64,000 bases of DNA from Deltaproteobacteria bacterium (GCA_019237115.1 JAFAHS010000485.1:1-64000); one strand, 5' to 3'. Positions 1-8,543 are shown, counted from the first letter of the stretch. Program-made: numbers and translations. Notes: generated from the letters alone by a model not told the origin.

Positions 1-131
1 GCGCACTTGAGAATAATCCGCGCCCGGCGCGCCAGCTGCGGCGCGCTGCGCGAGCGCCGCGCCATCGATTCCAGTCTCTCCCGCTCCATTTCGCTCAACA
101 CCAACTCCGCCTTGGGCCGCCCACTCCGCAT
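1..131 (-). CDS. IS630-family transposase, N-terminal fragment (cut by window edge)
   Basis: Reading leftward from an ATG at 131, the first 43 codons are open to the window edge. They give a protein beginning MRSGRPKAELVLSEMERERL followed by an Arg-rich stretch and RRARIILKC. This matches the N-terminal helix-turn-helix start of IS630-family transposases, which typically read GRPxAELVLSxxERexLe...RRaRIvL. A good Shine-Dalgarno (AAGGAGG) lies 5-6 bases upstream of the ATG. The catalytic DDE domain would lie to the left of the window, so whether the element is intact cannot be judged. No terminal inverted repeat could be identified between 141 and 200. Confidence 0.7.
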   Translation of the reverse strand, partial: MRSGRPKAELVLSEMERERLESMARRSRSAPQLARRARIILKC

Positions 132-414
132 ACTCCACCTCCTTGCACAGTTAGACGGCGGCCTCGGCAATTTATTCACTTCATTTCAGGGACAGGGCAC
201 TAGTTGGCATCGAAACAACGCGCGCGTGATTGCGTACACTGCAAGGATGTGTTAACCGACAGTAGGTTAGCGGTCGAAACCCTCGAACGAGAGGCGTTGT
301 GCGCTCGGCCGCTCCCAATCTGGGCGAAGTTCAAGAGGGGCCTTCGCCCATTGTCTTCTCGGCGTCAAGCGAAGCGGCGGTCTTCAGTCCGCGATCGATG
401 TCGCGCGGCTTATC

Positions 415-876
415 CTAGCCATGGGACGGGTCGGGTAGCTTGGGCTTCTGGCAGGTGGCGCCCTCTGCGCAACTCAGTCCGGCACCGATGTAAATGAATG
501 CGGCCTTGATGGGAAAGAACGTGTAGTTGAGAGGCGTCGCAATCGGATCGAAAGTCGAGGGCGGTTGAGTGCGAGCCTCAGCTTCGGCCTGGGCTTTCTC
601 GGACGGCTCGATCTGCTGGATGGAAGCTACCCGATCATTGGAGCCGAATACCGCTACCTTTCCGGAGTCCAGCCAGACGTAGCGAAGCACGGTGGCACCC
701 GAGTGGTTCGGATCCGGCACGGAATCCTTGAGATCGGGCGGTCCCATGGCCTGCACCGTCTGGTCCGCGGTCATGCCGGTGGTCAGCGCTGCTTGGTTGC
801 TCGCGGTAGAGCACGACGCGATCGCCAGGACCAGCAACACAGCCGCGGCTCTCGCGGCCAAACAACGTGCAGACAT
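415..876 (-). CDS. BamE/SmpA-like lipoprotein
   Basis: 153-residue predicted lipoprotein. The first 22 residues are a lipoprotein signal peptide ending in a lipobox (AIASC), so Cys22 or so would be lipidated. The body contains TTGMTADQTVQAMGPPD followed by a beta-rich segment (VLRYVWLDSGKVAVFGSNDRVASI), which is the pattern of the SmpA/OmlA (BamE-like) fold. The C-terminus is Cys-containing (LSCAEGATCQ) and ends PDPSHG. An in-frame open stretch continues upstream, but the ATG at 876 is the start that produces a signal peptide and has GGGAGA upstream. An outer-membrane assembly or stability role is inference; it could equally be a small orphan lipoprotein. Confidence 0.7.
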   Translation of the reverse strand: MSARCLAARAAAVLLVLAIASCSTASNQAALTTGMTADQTVQAMGPPDLKDSVPDPNHSGATVLRYVWLDSGKVAVFGSNDRVASIQQIEPSEKAQAEAEARTQPPSTFDPIATPLNYTFFPIKAAFIYIGAGLSCAEGATCQKPKLPDPSHG

Positions 877-950
877 AAACAGGATTCTCCCGCGCGGTTC
901 CCAAATCACGTAACATACCCGCTCGATCACGGCAATCGCGTGATTGGGGA

Positions 951-1307
951 ATGACTTCGCGCAGGTTGGGAACGGTGGATCGAAACCACGACAGGCTGTT
1001 CGTGTACGGCGCCCTGCTCGATGCGCAACTGCGAGCCCGCCTGCTCGGTCGCGAGCTCCGCAGCGAGCCGGCGCTACTTTCGGGGTACCAAAGAGGGCGC
1101 AAGCGCTATTTTTTCGTGACCCCGCATGCGGGCGCCGGCGTGCCAGGCGAAATCCTGTCCGAGCTTCGGCCCGATGATTTTGCGCTGCTTGACCGGTACG
1201 AAGCCGTGCCCCGTCTGTATACGCGCGAACGCGGGCAGGTGCAGAACGCAACCGGGGAACGGGTCGAGTGCTGGATCTATCTACCTACCGGATGGGAAAA
1301 GCGCTGA
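951..1307 (+). CDS. Gamma-glutamylcyclotransferase-like (AIG2/GGCT fold) protein
   Basis: Small 118-residue protein with the hallmarks of the GGCT-like fold: an early FVYGALLDAQLRARLLGR segment (family FVYGTL), a central GVPGEI, then LLDRYEAVPRLYTRERGQV and a late aromatic WIYLP strand. In characterised members the conserved Glu of this fold removes gamma-glutamyl groups as 5-oxoproline; the substrate here is unknown. The ATG at 951 is the longest start. A GTG at 975 with a better-spaced purine-rich region is an alternative that would remove eight non-conserved residues. It is divergent from the preceding lipoprotein and convergent with the regulator that follows. Confidence 0.75.
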   Translation: MTSRRLGTVDRNHDRLFVYGALLDAQLRARLLGRELRSEPALLSGYQRGRKRYFFVTPHAGAGVPGEILSELRPDDFALLDRYEAVPRLYTRERGQVQNATGERVECWIYLPTGWEKR

Positions 1308-1320
1308 CTTAAATCTTGCG

Positions 1321-2742
1321 TCACTTCGCTTCCACCGGCGGGGCGGCCTTGGATTCGGGTCGTTTGATGCCAAACTTGTCGAGCCGGTACTGGAGGGTGC
1401 GGTAGCTCATGCTCAGCATCTTGGCCGCTTTGGCGATGACCCAATCGCTTTTTTCCATCGCCTGCAGGATCAATTCGCGTTCGAAGTTCTCGAAATTCAT
1501 GCCCTCCGAGGGAATCTCGAATTTATCGCTTCGCGACCCGCGTTCCCCGCTCTTTACCAGGGTCTTGCGGGCGAGCACCTCCTGGGGAAGGTCGCGCGGG
1601 GTAATGGTGTCGGCCTCGCACAGCAGAATTGCCCGCTCGATGGCGGATTCCAGCTGCCGCACGTTCCCCGGCCACGAATAGTCGAGCAGGATCTCGATAG
1701 CCTCGCGGCTGATTTCCTTCACCCGGCCCTCGGCCAGATGGCCGAATTTGGCCAGCGCGTGATTGGCCAGCTGCGGGATGTCTCCCTGCCGTTCGCGCAA
1801 GGGAGGGACCGTGATAGTCACGACGTTCACGCGGTAGTAGAGGTCCTCGCGAAAGCGGCCTTCCGCGACCTCCTCGGCCAGGTTCTTGTTGGTCGCCGTA
1901 ACCAGCCGAACATCGACCCGGAAGGATTCATTGCCACCTACGCGGCGAATCTCCTTTTCCTGCAGGACCCGCAGAATCTTGGCCTGCAGGCCCTGCGGAA
2001 GATCGGCGATTTCGTCGAGGAACAGGGTTGAGCCGTTGGCGCTTTCAAACAGCCCGATCTTGCGCTCGGTCGCTCCCGTGAAGGCCCCCCGCTCATGCCC
2101 GAAAAGCTCGTTCTCGATGAGAGTGTCGGGAATCGCCGAGCAATTGATCGCAATGAACGGGCGCGCGGCGCGCGGGGAGTTGCGATGGATCGCACGGGCC
2201 ACCAGTTCCTTGCCGGTGCCGCTGTCGCCCTGGATGAGCACGGTGCTGTTCGAGGGTGCCACCTTGCGCACCATCCGGATGACCTCCTGGATGGCCGGAT
2301 CCTGTCCGACGATGCCCTCGAGCTCGAACTTGCCTTCGAGGCGGCGCTTCAGCAGTTGGTTCTCCTGCTGCAGGTTCGAGAGTTCCGCGGCCTTGGCCAC
2401 CGTCATCACGAGCGCTTCCCGGTCAGTCGGTTTGGTCAGATAGTAGAAGGCGCCGTTCTTCATGGCCTGAACCGCGCTCTCGATGGTCCCGTGCGCGGTC
2501 AGAATGACCACCTGGCAGGAAGGGTAGGTGGTGCGCACTTTTTCGAGCAGTTCCTCGCCCGACATACCGGGCATCATCAGGTCGGTCAGCACGACGTCGA
2601 AGCGGGTGGGACCCAGCAGCTCCATTGCGCGCTTGCCGGTCGCGGCCTGCTCAACCGAAAAACCCTCGTCGCGCAGGGTTTCAGTGGTTATTTCCCGTTC
2701 CAGGTCGTTGTCTTCAACGACCAGCACCGATGACTGGCTCAT
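1321..2742 (-). CDS. Sigma-54-dependent response regulator, NtrC/AtoC type
   Basis: 473-residue regulator of classic three-domain layout. The receiver domain (about 1-120) has the phosphoacceptor Asp54 in VLTDLMMPGMSG and the switch Lys in KPTD. The AAA+ domain (about 143-380) has Walker A GDSGTGKE at 172-179, the sigma-54 contact loop GAFTGA at 219-224 and Walker B FLDEIADLP near 241-249. A C-terminal Fis-type helix-turn-helix follows (about 415-460, KAAKMLSMSYRTLQYRLDKFGI). It should activate sigma-54 promoters when phosphorylated. It overlaps the histidine kinase gene by 4 bases (ATGA), so the two are translationally coupled and form a cognate pair. No target operon can be identified from the window. 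Confidence 0.95.
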   Translation of the reverse strand: MSQSSVLVVEDNDLEREITTETLRDEGFSVEQAATGKRAMELLGPTRFDVVLTDLMMPGMSGEELLEKVRTTYPSCQVVILTAHGTIESAVQAMKNGAFYYLTKPTDREALVMTVAKAAELSNLQQENQLLKRRLEGKFELEGIVGQDPAIQEVIRMVRKVAPSNSTVLIQGDSGTGKELVARAIHRNSPRAARPFIAINCSAIPDTLIENELFGHERGAFTGATERKIGLFESANGSTLFLDEIADLPQGLQAKILRVLQEKEIRRVGGNESFRVDVRLVTATNKNLAEEVAEGRFREDLYYRVNVVTITVPPLRERQGDIPQLANHALAKFGHLAEGRVKEISREAIEILLDYSWPGNVRQLESAIERAILLCEADTITPRDLPQEVLARKTLVKSGERGSRSDKFEIPSEGMNFENFERELILQAMEKSDWVIAKAAKMLSMSYRTLQYRLDKFGIKRPESKAAPPVEAK

Positions 2743-4211
2743 GCGTGTCTTTCCATCCCGCTCTGCGGAAAAGTGAAGGTAACCGCGGTCCCCGGTCCGC
2801 TGGGGTTGGGACCTATGTCGATAGTACCACCGTGGCCTTCGACGATCGCCTTGGACAGGAACAGTCCCAATCCAATCCCCTCGCGCTTGGTGGTGAAAAA
2901 CGGCTCGAAAACGTGCGCGGCCGCATCCGGATCGATTCCCGCTCCGGTGTCGCAGAACCGGATCACGAGTCGATCGTTCTCGCCGCTGAAGGTGATATTC
3001 ATGGTGCCACCGTCGGGCATCGCCTGCACCGCATTGGCGACCACGTTCATGAAGCAGGTGCGCAGTTTTTCCGCGTCGACATTAAGCACGGTTGCAACGC
3101 TATCCGCGTCTTCAACCACTTGGATGCCCTGGCTTTTCATCTTGGATTCGGAAATCGCCAGCACCCCGTCCACCAGCTGCTTGACGTCGGTCGAGGCGGG
3201 ACGGATCTCGATGGGCTTACCGTAGTGCAGAAAGCTTTGCACCAGCTCGCTCATCCGGCGCACCTCGTCTTTCATGAGCATGACCTGGCGCACAAAACTA
3301 TCCGAATCCTGAGCGAGCTGACGAGTGTAGCGGGTCCGCAGCTGGTCAAGCGCCAGGCTGATGAAGTTGAGGGGATTCTTTATCTCGTGTGCCAGGCCCC
3401 CGGCGAGCTGACCCAGAGCCGTGAACCGCTCGAGCCGGTTGAGCTCCTGCTCACGCTCGCGAGCCCGGCGCAGCTGCGCAACCATCTCGTTGAAGCTTCG
3501 GGTCAAAAGGCCGATTTCATCGCGGCGGTTGGCCTCCGGCACCGGCGCGAGTCCGCGGGCCGCGATATTCTGGGCCGCGTCGGCGACCGCATGGATGGGT
3601 TTCACGTAGCGGTCCGCCAGGATGTAGGCGAACACCAGTCCGATGGTGAAAATCACAAAGGCCGCGGCGATCTGATGGATCCAGTTTACCACCAGCGGCT
3701 GCGCGGAATCGCCGAAGTTCGCGACCACCTGCACGTAGCCGAGCAAATGATCCTCGACTTCGATGGGGATCAGGTAGACGGTGGTTTCCCGCGCCGCGGG
3801 ACCCAGTCGGGCCCCCGGGATGGTCAGGATGTCGGCCCCCTGCTTCAACTCCTGGGCGACTATGTTGTCCTCGGAGTGGGGCACCAGGGCGGCACCGATG
3901 AGCTGGGGATTGGAGCTGTTGATGATGAGCTTCTGCGATGACGCGATGGAGACTTCCAGACCCTGACTATTGAGGCTGCGAACGTAGTTTTGCAGGCGAT
4001 CCCGATCGGTGTTGCCCACCGCCGTCAGCTCCTGCACGCCGATGTGGATTGCGCGGGCGAGGTTTTTTACCTGCTGCTGGGTGGTTTCGACGATCGCGGC
4101 CTGGGTGCCGAGGCTCACCCACAGCTCGGCGCCGAGGGTGAGGGCGAGCAGCAGCACCATCAGGAGGATCAGCTTCGCCTTCAGATTAAGCGGCGGGAAT
4201 TTGAGTTGCAT
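2739..4211 (-). CDS. Membrane sensor histidine kinase (HAMP, HisKA, HATPase)
   Basis: 490-residue sensor kinase, partner of the sigma-54 regulator immediately downstream. It has a first membrane helix at about 11-34, a periplasmic sensing region at about 35-178 and a second helix at about 179-202. A HAMP linker (about 203-255) and a coiled coil (RRAREREQELNRLERF) lead to the dimerisation domain, with phosphorylatable His275 in GGLAHEIKNPLN. A HATPase domain follows with N box NVVANAVQAMPDGG, G1 DTGAGI, F box FEPFFTTK and G2 GIGLGL. The ATG at 4211 follows a 68-base gap from dedA. The kinase type resembles NtrB/AtoS-like partners of NtrC regulators; the signal sensed is unknown. Confidence 0.94.
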   Translation of the reverse strand: MQLKFPPLNLKAKLILLMVLLLALTLGAELWVSLGTQAAIVETTQQQVKNLARAIHIGVQELTAVGNTDRDRLQNYVRSLNSQGLEVSIASSQKLIINSSNPQLIGAALVPHSEDNIVAQELKQGADILTIPGARLGPAARETTVYLIPIEVEDHLLGYVQVVANFGDSAQPLVVNWIHQIAAAFVIFTIGLVFAYILADRYVKPIHAVADAAQNIAARGLAPVPEANRRDEIGLLTRSFNEMVAQLRRAREREQELNRLERFTALGQLAGGLAHEIKNPLNFISLALDQLRTRYTRQLAQDSDSFVRQVMLMKDEVRRMSELVQSFLHYGKPIEIRPASTDVKQLVDGVLAISESKMKSQGIQVVEDADSVATVLNVDAEKLRTCFMNVVANAVQAMPDGGTMNITFSGENDRLVIRFCDTGAGIDPDAAAHVFEPFFTTKREGIGLGLFLSKAIVEGHGGTIDIGPNPSGPGTAVTFTFPQSGMERHA

Positions 4212-4279
4212 TTCAGGCGACCGTCGCCGGGTCAGGGCCGGCGAACATCAGGTCCACGCGGAATCGGTCTCCACTCGGG

Positions 4280-4885
4280 TCAGGTTTTCTGCGCGCTGGT
4301 GCGCGTGTAGAGAAGTCGCATTCCATAAACTGCCAGCGACAGGACCACTACGACCCAGAGCAGATGCTCGAACCCGCCAATGTAGTGGATGACGACCTCG
4401 AGCTGCGCGCCGAATAGATATCCTAGCGACACGACAATCGGAACCGAAATTATCGCGCCCAGAAGATCATAAACCAGAAATCGCAGCGGGGTCACCCCAA
4501 ACGATCCGGCGGTCAGGTAGATCAAGGCCCGCAGTCCCGCCAGAAAGCGTGCGTAGAATATGGCGCGATGACCGTGACGGTGCATGAAGGCCCGGATCCG
4601 ATCGATCTGCGCCTTGGACCCGGGGCGATTGAGTCCAAAATAGCTTACCAGCCCGGTACCGAAGCGTCGGCCCAGAAAAAACAGCGAGTTGTCGCCCGCG
4701 ACCACACCCAGCAGCGCGACCGCCAGCGTGATGGTGTAGCGGGTGACTCCACGGTGGACCAGGAACCCGCCGGCCAGCAGCGCGATGTCCTCTGGCATCG
4801 GCAGTCCCATGCCACACAACAGCAGGACCACGAACAGCCCCAGGTACGTGAAGTGTTCGATGTAACCGGAGACGATGCCTACCAA
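4280..4885 (-). CDS. DedA/SNARE-associated family membrane protein
   Basis: 201-residue polytopic membrane protein of the DedA family. It shows the conserved start of the family (GLPMPEDIALLAGGFLV, an acidic residue in the first re-entrant region), the motif GDNSLFFLGRRFG, and the basic-plus-glycine signature FYARFLAGLRALIYLTAGSFG. DedA proteins take part in lipid-carrier recycling and maintenance of the membrane proton gradient; the specific role here is not known. The start is a TTG at 4885, supported by GGTGGAG 8-9 bases upstream. It begins just 3 bases after the CYCXC gene stop and belongs to the same minus-strand operon. Confidence 0.88.
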   Translation of the reverse strand: MVGIVSGYIEHFTYLGLFVVLLLCGMGLPMPEDIALLAGGFLVHRGVTRYTITLAVALLGVVAGDNSLFFLGRRFGTGLVSYFGLNRPGSKAQIDRIRAFMHRHGHRAIFYARFLAGLRALIYLTAGSFGVTPLRFLVYDLLGAIISVPIVVSLGYLFGAQLEVVIHYIGGFEHLLWVVVVLSLAVYGMRLLYTRTSAQKT

Positions 4886-4888
4886 GCG

Positions 4889-5308
4889 TCAGTCTCCACC
4901 GGCAAATCTGGCCCGGATTGCATCGCGTATCTGCTCGACCGGCATGCCTTGCTTGGTCAACTCTACCGCCATCCGCGCCTCGCCCACGCAAATGCCGCAA
5001 GTGCTGCCGTGCTTGTCGCGATAACAATCGAGCAGGCTCTTGTGTCCTTCGCTCTTGTCGCAGCCACAATAACAATGAAGCTGCGCGAGCAAGCCGGGGT
5101 TTTGCCGCGCTATCTGGTAAGCCTCACGCACCTCGCCCTTGAACAGGTCGGGATCGAGGGTCAGGCGCAGGTTTGACGCCGGATCACTCCCGGTCGCCGC
5201 CTGCCCCATGGTGCCGGCGAAGCCGCCGGGGGCCCCAAACCACACGTAGGCGCCCGCCGCCATCAGGAGAAGGGCGGCGACTACCGAAAGCGTACCTTTG
5301 GTGCCCAT
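4889..5308 (-). CDS. CYCXC (PCYCGC-type) family exported protein
   Basis: 139-residue protein with an N-terminal hydrophobic signal or anchor (about 5-24). It then has a cysteine-rich core HCYCGCDKSEGHKSLLDCYR followed by GSTCGICVGEA, typical of the PCYCGC/CYCXC family. The cysteines are spaced for metal or cofactor binding; the family's biochemical function is not established. The ATG at 5308 is chosen over an in-frame GTG at 5326 because GGGGGAG lies 7 bases upstream. It follows the NrtR-type gene closely and precedes dedA, so co-transcription is likely. Confidence 0.8.
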   Translation of the reverse strand: MGTKGTLSVVAALLLMAAGAYVWFGAPGGFAGTMGQAATGSDPASNLRLTLDPDLFKGEVREAYQIARQNPGLLAQLHCYCGCDKSEGHKSLLDCYRDKHGSTCGICVGEARMAVELTKQGMPVEQIRDAIRARFAGGD

Positions 5309-5325
5309 CAACAGCTCCCCCACCA

Positions 5326-6030
5326 CTATAGCATTTCAATCATCTGGAGAGTCTGCCGGGCGAAGGTGTAGAGGGCGGCCGGACGATGGGGGCCGCGTCG
5401 GGTCTCGCGGAGCGGGCGCAACAGATCCATAGCCAGGATTCGCCGCCGGAAATTGCGCCGATCGATTGGGCGGTCGAGAATTCGAGCGTAGAGTTCCTCC
5501 AACTCCGCAAAGGTGAACATCCGGGGCAGCAGAGTGTAGGCGATATTGCTGTACTCGAGTTTCGACTTAAGGCGCCTGAGCGCGTAGGCGGCCATCAGCG
5601 CGTGGTCGTAGGCAAGCGGCGGCAGCTTCAAAAGTTCGAACCACCCCCCGGCCGCGTATTTGGGCGAGGGTCGGCTCACCCGTCCCGGGTCGGCAATCAG
5701 CGCCATGTAGGCAACCGACACCACGTGCGCGTCGGGATCGCGGGACGGATCTCCGAAACTGAAGAGTTGTTCGAGGTAGCACTGGCCAAGTCCGGTAGAG
5801 GCCCGCAATTCCCGCCGCGCCGCGTCATCGAGCAGCTCGCCGCGGCGCACCAGCCCGCCCGGGAAGGCCCATTTTCCGCGCGCTGGACCGCGCGCAAGTT
5901 GTACCAGATAGGTCTTGAGCCGCCGCTCCTGGACCGCAAACAGCACGGTATCGACGGCTACGCGGGGGCGTTCGAAGCGATCCGCCGACTGCCCCGCGCC
6001 GGAGTCGGCTGCTGCCGGCGGGTTGCTCAG
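5326..6030 (-). CDS. nrtR: NrtR-type transcriptional regulator (Nudix-like sensor plus winged helix)
   Basis: About 234 residues. The N-terminal half is a Nudix fold starting RVAVDTVLFAVQERRLKTYLV, and the C-terminal half (YSNIAYTLLPRMFTFAELEELYARILDRPIDRRNFRRRILA) is the winged-helix domain that defines NrtR regulators of NAD synthesis. The Nudix box reads G-x5-E-x7-REL, but the following two catalytic acids are replaced by Ala and Ser (RELRASTGL), so hydrolase activity is probably lost, as in sensor-type NrtR proteins that bind ADP-ribose or related NAD metabolites. It lies directly downstream of nadA. The start is unclear: no ATG is in frame. A CTG at 6030 overlaps the nadA stop (CTGA), and a GTG at 5946 would begin inside the first strand. 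Confidence 0.85.
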   Translation of the reverse strand: MSNPPAAADSGAGQSADRFERPRVAVDTVLFAVQERRLKTYLVQLARGPARGKWAFPGGLVRRGELLDDAARRELRASTGLGQCYLEQLFSFGDPSRDPDAHVVSVAYMALIADPGRVSRPSPKYAAGGWFELLKLPPLAYDHALMAAYALRRLKSKLEYSNIAYTLLPRMFTFAELEELYARILDRPIDRRNFRRRILAMDLLRPLRETRRGPHRPAALYTFARQTLQMIEML

Positions 6031-7040
6031 GCGCTCAACTCGAGCATCCGCTCCAGCGCCCGCCGCGCCCCCTCGCGTACCTCGTCGGGAAGGTTGACTT
6101 CGTAGCGAAGATTGCGGAGCGAATCGAGGGTGCCGTCGAGTGTGATCATCTTCATGAAGCGGCATAGTTTGCACGCCTTGTAGAAGTGCTTTTCGGGTAT
6201 CTCCATGAGCAGGCGATCGGACAGCCCGCATTCGGTAACCACCAGGAATTTGTCGGCCTCGCTGGCCCGCGCGTAGTTGACCATGGCGCTGGTCGAGAGC
6301 ACCGCGTCGGCCAGCGCGAGCACGTCCTTGCGGCATTCCGGATGCGCGATCACCTTGATGCCCGGGATCGAGCTCTTGACCTTGTTTACTTCCGCCGGGG
6401 TTATCTGATGATGGACGTAGCAGTTACCATCCCATGAAATTATTCGTTTGCTGGTGTTCTCCTGCACATAGTTGGCCAGGTTCTGATCGGGGACGAACAG
6501 GACGTTCTCGGAGTCGATTGCGTTGACCACCTTGACCGCGTTGGCCGAGGTGCAGCAGGCGTCGCAGAGCGCCTTGACGTCGGCGGTGCAGTTCACGTAC
6601 GCGACCACCTTGAGGTCGGGATAGATCTGCTTCAGTTCCGCCTTGCGTTCTGCCAGTGCCTCCGCCGTTACCGCGTCCGCCAGCGAACATCCCGCTCTCA
6701 GATCGGGAATCAGCACGGTGCGCCCGGGATTCACCACCTTGGCGGTCTCGGCCATGAAATGAACGCCGCAGAACACGATGATGTCCGCGTCGCGGACTTC
6801 CTTGGCCTTGCGCGCCAGCTCCAGCGAATCGCCGACAAAATCCGCGACCTCAAAAATTTCCGGGCGCTGATAGTTGTGCGCGAGCACGATGGCCTTGCGC
6901 TCTTCCTTGAGGCGCAAGATCTGGGCGATCTGCTCGGCGTAGCGCTCGCAAGCCTCAAGCCCGTAGCTGCTCTGATCGAGCGGCGCGAGCTTGTCATACA
7001 GCGCGCGCGGCGAAATTGGCGAGTGTGTGGGTGCGTTCAA
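6027..7040 (-). CDS. nadA: Quinolinate synthase (NadA)
   Basis: 337-residue enzyme that condenses iminoaspartate with dihydroxyacetone phosphate to quinolinate in de novo NAD synthesis. The iron-sulfur ligands are readable: Cys91 in CGVHFMAE, Cys207 in WDGNCYVH and Cys293 in the late CKLCRFMK motif, consistent with one 4Fe-4S cluster. Other signatures are AHNYQRPEI near residue 54 and AHPECRKDV near 232. The start is a TTG at 7040 with GAGGAT upstream. Its stop is followed immediately by the NrtR-type regulator, suggesting that NAD synthesis and its repressor are co-transcribed. nadB and nadC are not in the window. Confidence 0.95.
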   Translation of the reverse strand: MNAPTHSPISPRALYDKLAPLDQSSYGLEACERYAEQIAQILRLKEERKAIVLAHNYQRPEIFEVADFVGDSLELARKAKEVRDADIIVFCGVHFMAETAKVVNPGRTVLIPDLRAGCSLADAVTAEALAERKAELKQIYPDLKVVAYVNCTADVKALCDACCTSANAVKVVNAIDSENVLFVPDQNLANYVQENTSKRIISWDGNCYVHHQITPAEVNKVKSSIPGIKVIAHPECRKDVLALADAVLSTSAMVNYARASEADKFLVVTECGLSDRLLMEIPEKHFYKACKLCRFMKMITLDGTLDSLRNLRYEVNLPDEVREGARRALERMLELSA

Positions 7041-7103
7041 TGGCCGATCCTCGTGTGCCCGGATCCCTACGCCCCCACCAGTTCCACCGCCCGGGTACTT
7101 TGC

Positions 7104-7114
7104 GTCAATTTGAC
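7104..7114. promoter_or_regulatory. Palindrome upstream of nadA, candidate NrtR operator
   Basis: The 11-base sequence GTCAATTTGAC is a perfect inverted repeat (GTCAA-T-TTGAC) located 64 bases before the nadA start codon, in the divergent region between nadA and the acyl-CoA dehydrogenase gene. Read on the minus strand it follows a TAGAGT that could serve as a -10 box. An operator for the downstream NrtR regulator would be expected in this position. Assignment to NrtR is inference. Confidence 0.4.
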
Positions 7115-7282
7115 ACTTACTCTAATCGCCCGCGCTCGGGCACGCAACCCGCGGCGGCCGCGCGAGTCCAGCTCAGCGGGCCAGACGCGCGTCTGGTCGC
7201 CGGGAACCGCGGTTGGCGCTGCGTCCGGAGCCTCTGCTAAACGAAAGCACGGACCCGATCGTTGGCAGGCGGAGTTAAACCG

Positions 7283-8431
7283 ATGGATGAAGTTCTGGAC
7301 AAGCAGGTAATCGAGGCGGTGCGCCGGTTTGTGGAACGCGAGGTCATGCCGGTGGCGATGGAGCTGGAGCATCGCGATGAGTACCCGCACGCGCTGGTCG
7401 AGCAAATGAAGGAACTGGGGCTGTTCGGCGCCACCATCCCGGCCGCCCATGGCGGCCTCGGCCTTTCATTCAGCACCTACGCGCGGGTCATGGAGGAGTT
7501 GTCGCGGGGATGGATGAGCCTGGCGGGTGTGATCAACAGCCATCTGATCATGGCCTACATGATTGTCCATCACGGCACCGAGGCGCAGAAGGAGTACTTT
7601 TTGCCGGCGATGGCTTCCGGCCGGAAGCGGGGTGGACTGGCCCTGACCGAACCGCACGCCGGCAGCGACGTGCAATCGATTCGCACCACGGCGGTGCGCC
7701 GGGGTGACGACTATTCTCTGTCGGGCAGCAAAATGTTCATTACCAATGCCCGTCACGGAACCGTGCTCGCGGTTGCGGCCAAAACCAATCCGAGAGCCGA
7801 ACCGGCCTATTCCGGGATCAGCATGTTTGCGGTCGAGAAGAATGAGAATGGGCCGACGGTGAGCCGCAATCTCAAGAAGCTCGGCTACAAGGGAATCGAT
7901 ACCTGCGAAGTTCTGCTCGAGGACTTTGCGGTGCCGGCCACGTGCCTGATCGGCGGCATCGAAGGGCAGGGCTTCAAGCAGGTGATGAGTGCGCTGGAGG
8001 TGGGCCGGATCAATGTCGCGGCCCGCGCGGTCGGGGTCGCGCAGGCCGCCTTTGAAAGCGCGATCCGTTACGCGCAGCAACGGACCGCTTTTGGCAAACC
8101 GATCGCGCAGCATCAGGCCGTGCAGTTGATGCTCGCCGACATGGGCACCCGCCTCGAAGCGGCGCGCCTGCTGGTCATCAGCGCGGCCGGAAAAAAGGAT
8201 GCGGGCGAACGATGCGACGTCGAGGCCGGAATGGCCAAGCTGTTCGCGTCGGAAGCATGCGCGAAGATTGCACTGGACGCGATGCGCGTGCTGGCCGGTT
8301 ACGGCTTCACGCAGGAGTTCCCGGTGGAGCGCTTTTACCGGGACGCCCCCCTGATGATGATCGGAGAAGGGACCAACGAAATCCAGTCGCTGGTGATCGC
8401 ACGCGGGCTACTGGCCCGATATTCAATCTGA
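7283..8431 (+). CDS. Acyl-CoA dehydrogenase
   Basis: 382-residue flavoprotein of the acyl-CoA dehydrogenase family, catalysing alpha,beta-dehydrogenation of an acyl-CoA. Signatures are ALTEPHAGSDVQSI (FAD and substrate contact), SGSKMFITNA, RTAFGKPIAQHQAVQ, and IGEGTNEIQ, in which the Glu before Gly-Thr-Asn is the catalytic base position of the medium-chain type. Length is normal for the family. The ATG at 7283 is chosen over an upstream TTG because of GGCGGAG 8 bases before it. It is divergent from nadA and ends facing the HlyD adaptor gene. Chain-length specificity cannot be read from the sequence. Confidence 0.93.
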   Translation: MDEVLDKQVIEAVRRFVEREVMPVAMELEHRDEYPHALVEQMKELGLFGATIPAAHGGLGLSFSTYARVMEELSRGWMSLAGVINSHLIMAYMIVHHGTEAQKEYFLPAMASGRKRGGLALTEPHAGSDVQSIRTTAVRRGDDYSLSGSKMFITNARHGTVLAVAAKTNPRAEPAYSGISMFAVEKNENGPTVSRNLKKLGYKGIDTCEVLLEDFAVPATCLIGGIEGQGFKQVMSALEVGRINVAARAVGVAQAAFESAIRYAQQRTAFGKPIAQHQAVQLMLADMGTRLEAARLLVISAAGKKDAGERCDVEAGMAKLFASEACAKIALDAMRVLAGYGFTQEFPVERFYRDAPLMMIGEGTNEIQSLVIARGLLARYSI

Positions 8432-8543
8432 CAGGCGCCGAGGCCGAGCGCTAACCGGCTTCGCCGATCGCCAGCGCGAGATAACGGCGCGAAGTTCCTG
8501 CAAGGGAAATTCGAGGAACCGAATGATGCTGGTGAGCCCGCGG

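Noticed and set aside
877..1251. Upstream extension of the lipoprotein reading frame
   Set aside because: The extra 125 residues are Arg/Ala-rich shadow of the GGCT-like gene on the other strand, and would bury the lipoprotein signal peptide.
2625..3941. Long plus-strand frame opposite the histidine kinase
   Set aside because: Composition and lack of domains mark it as antisense shadow of a clearly identified kinase.
7128..7141. GC-rich inverted repeat GCCCG-CGCT-CGGGC as a terminator
   Set aside because: Only five pairs, no T-run, and located in a divergent promoter region.
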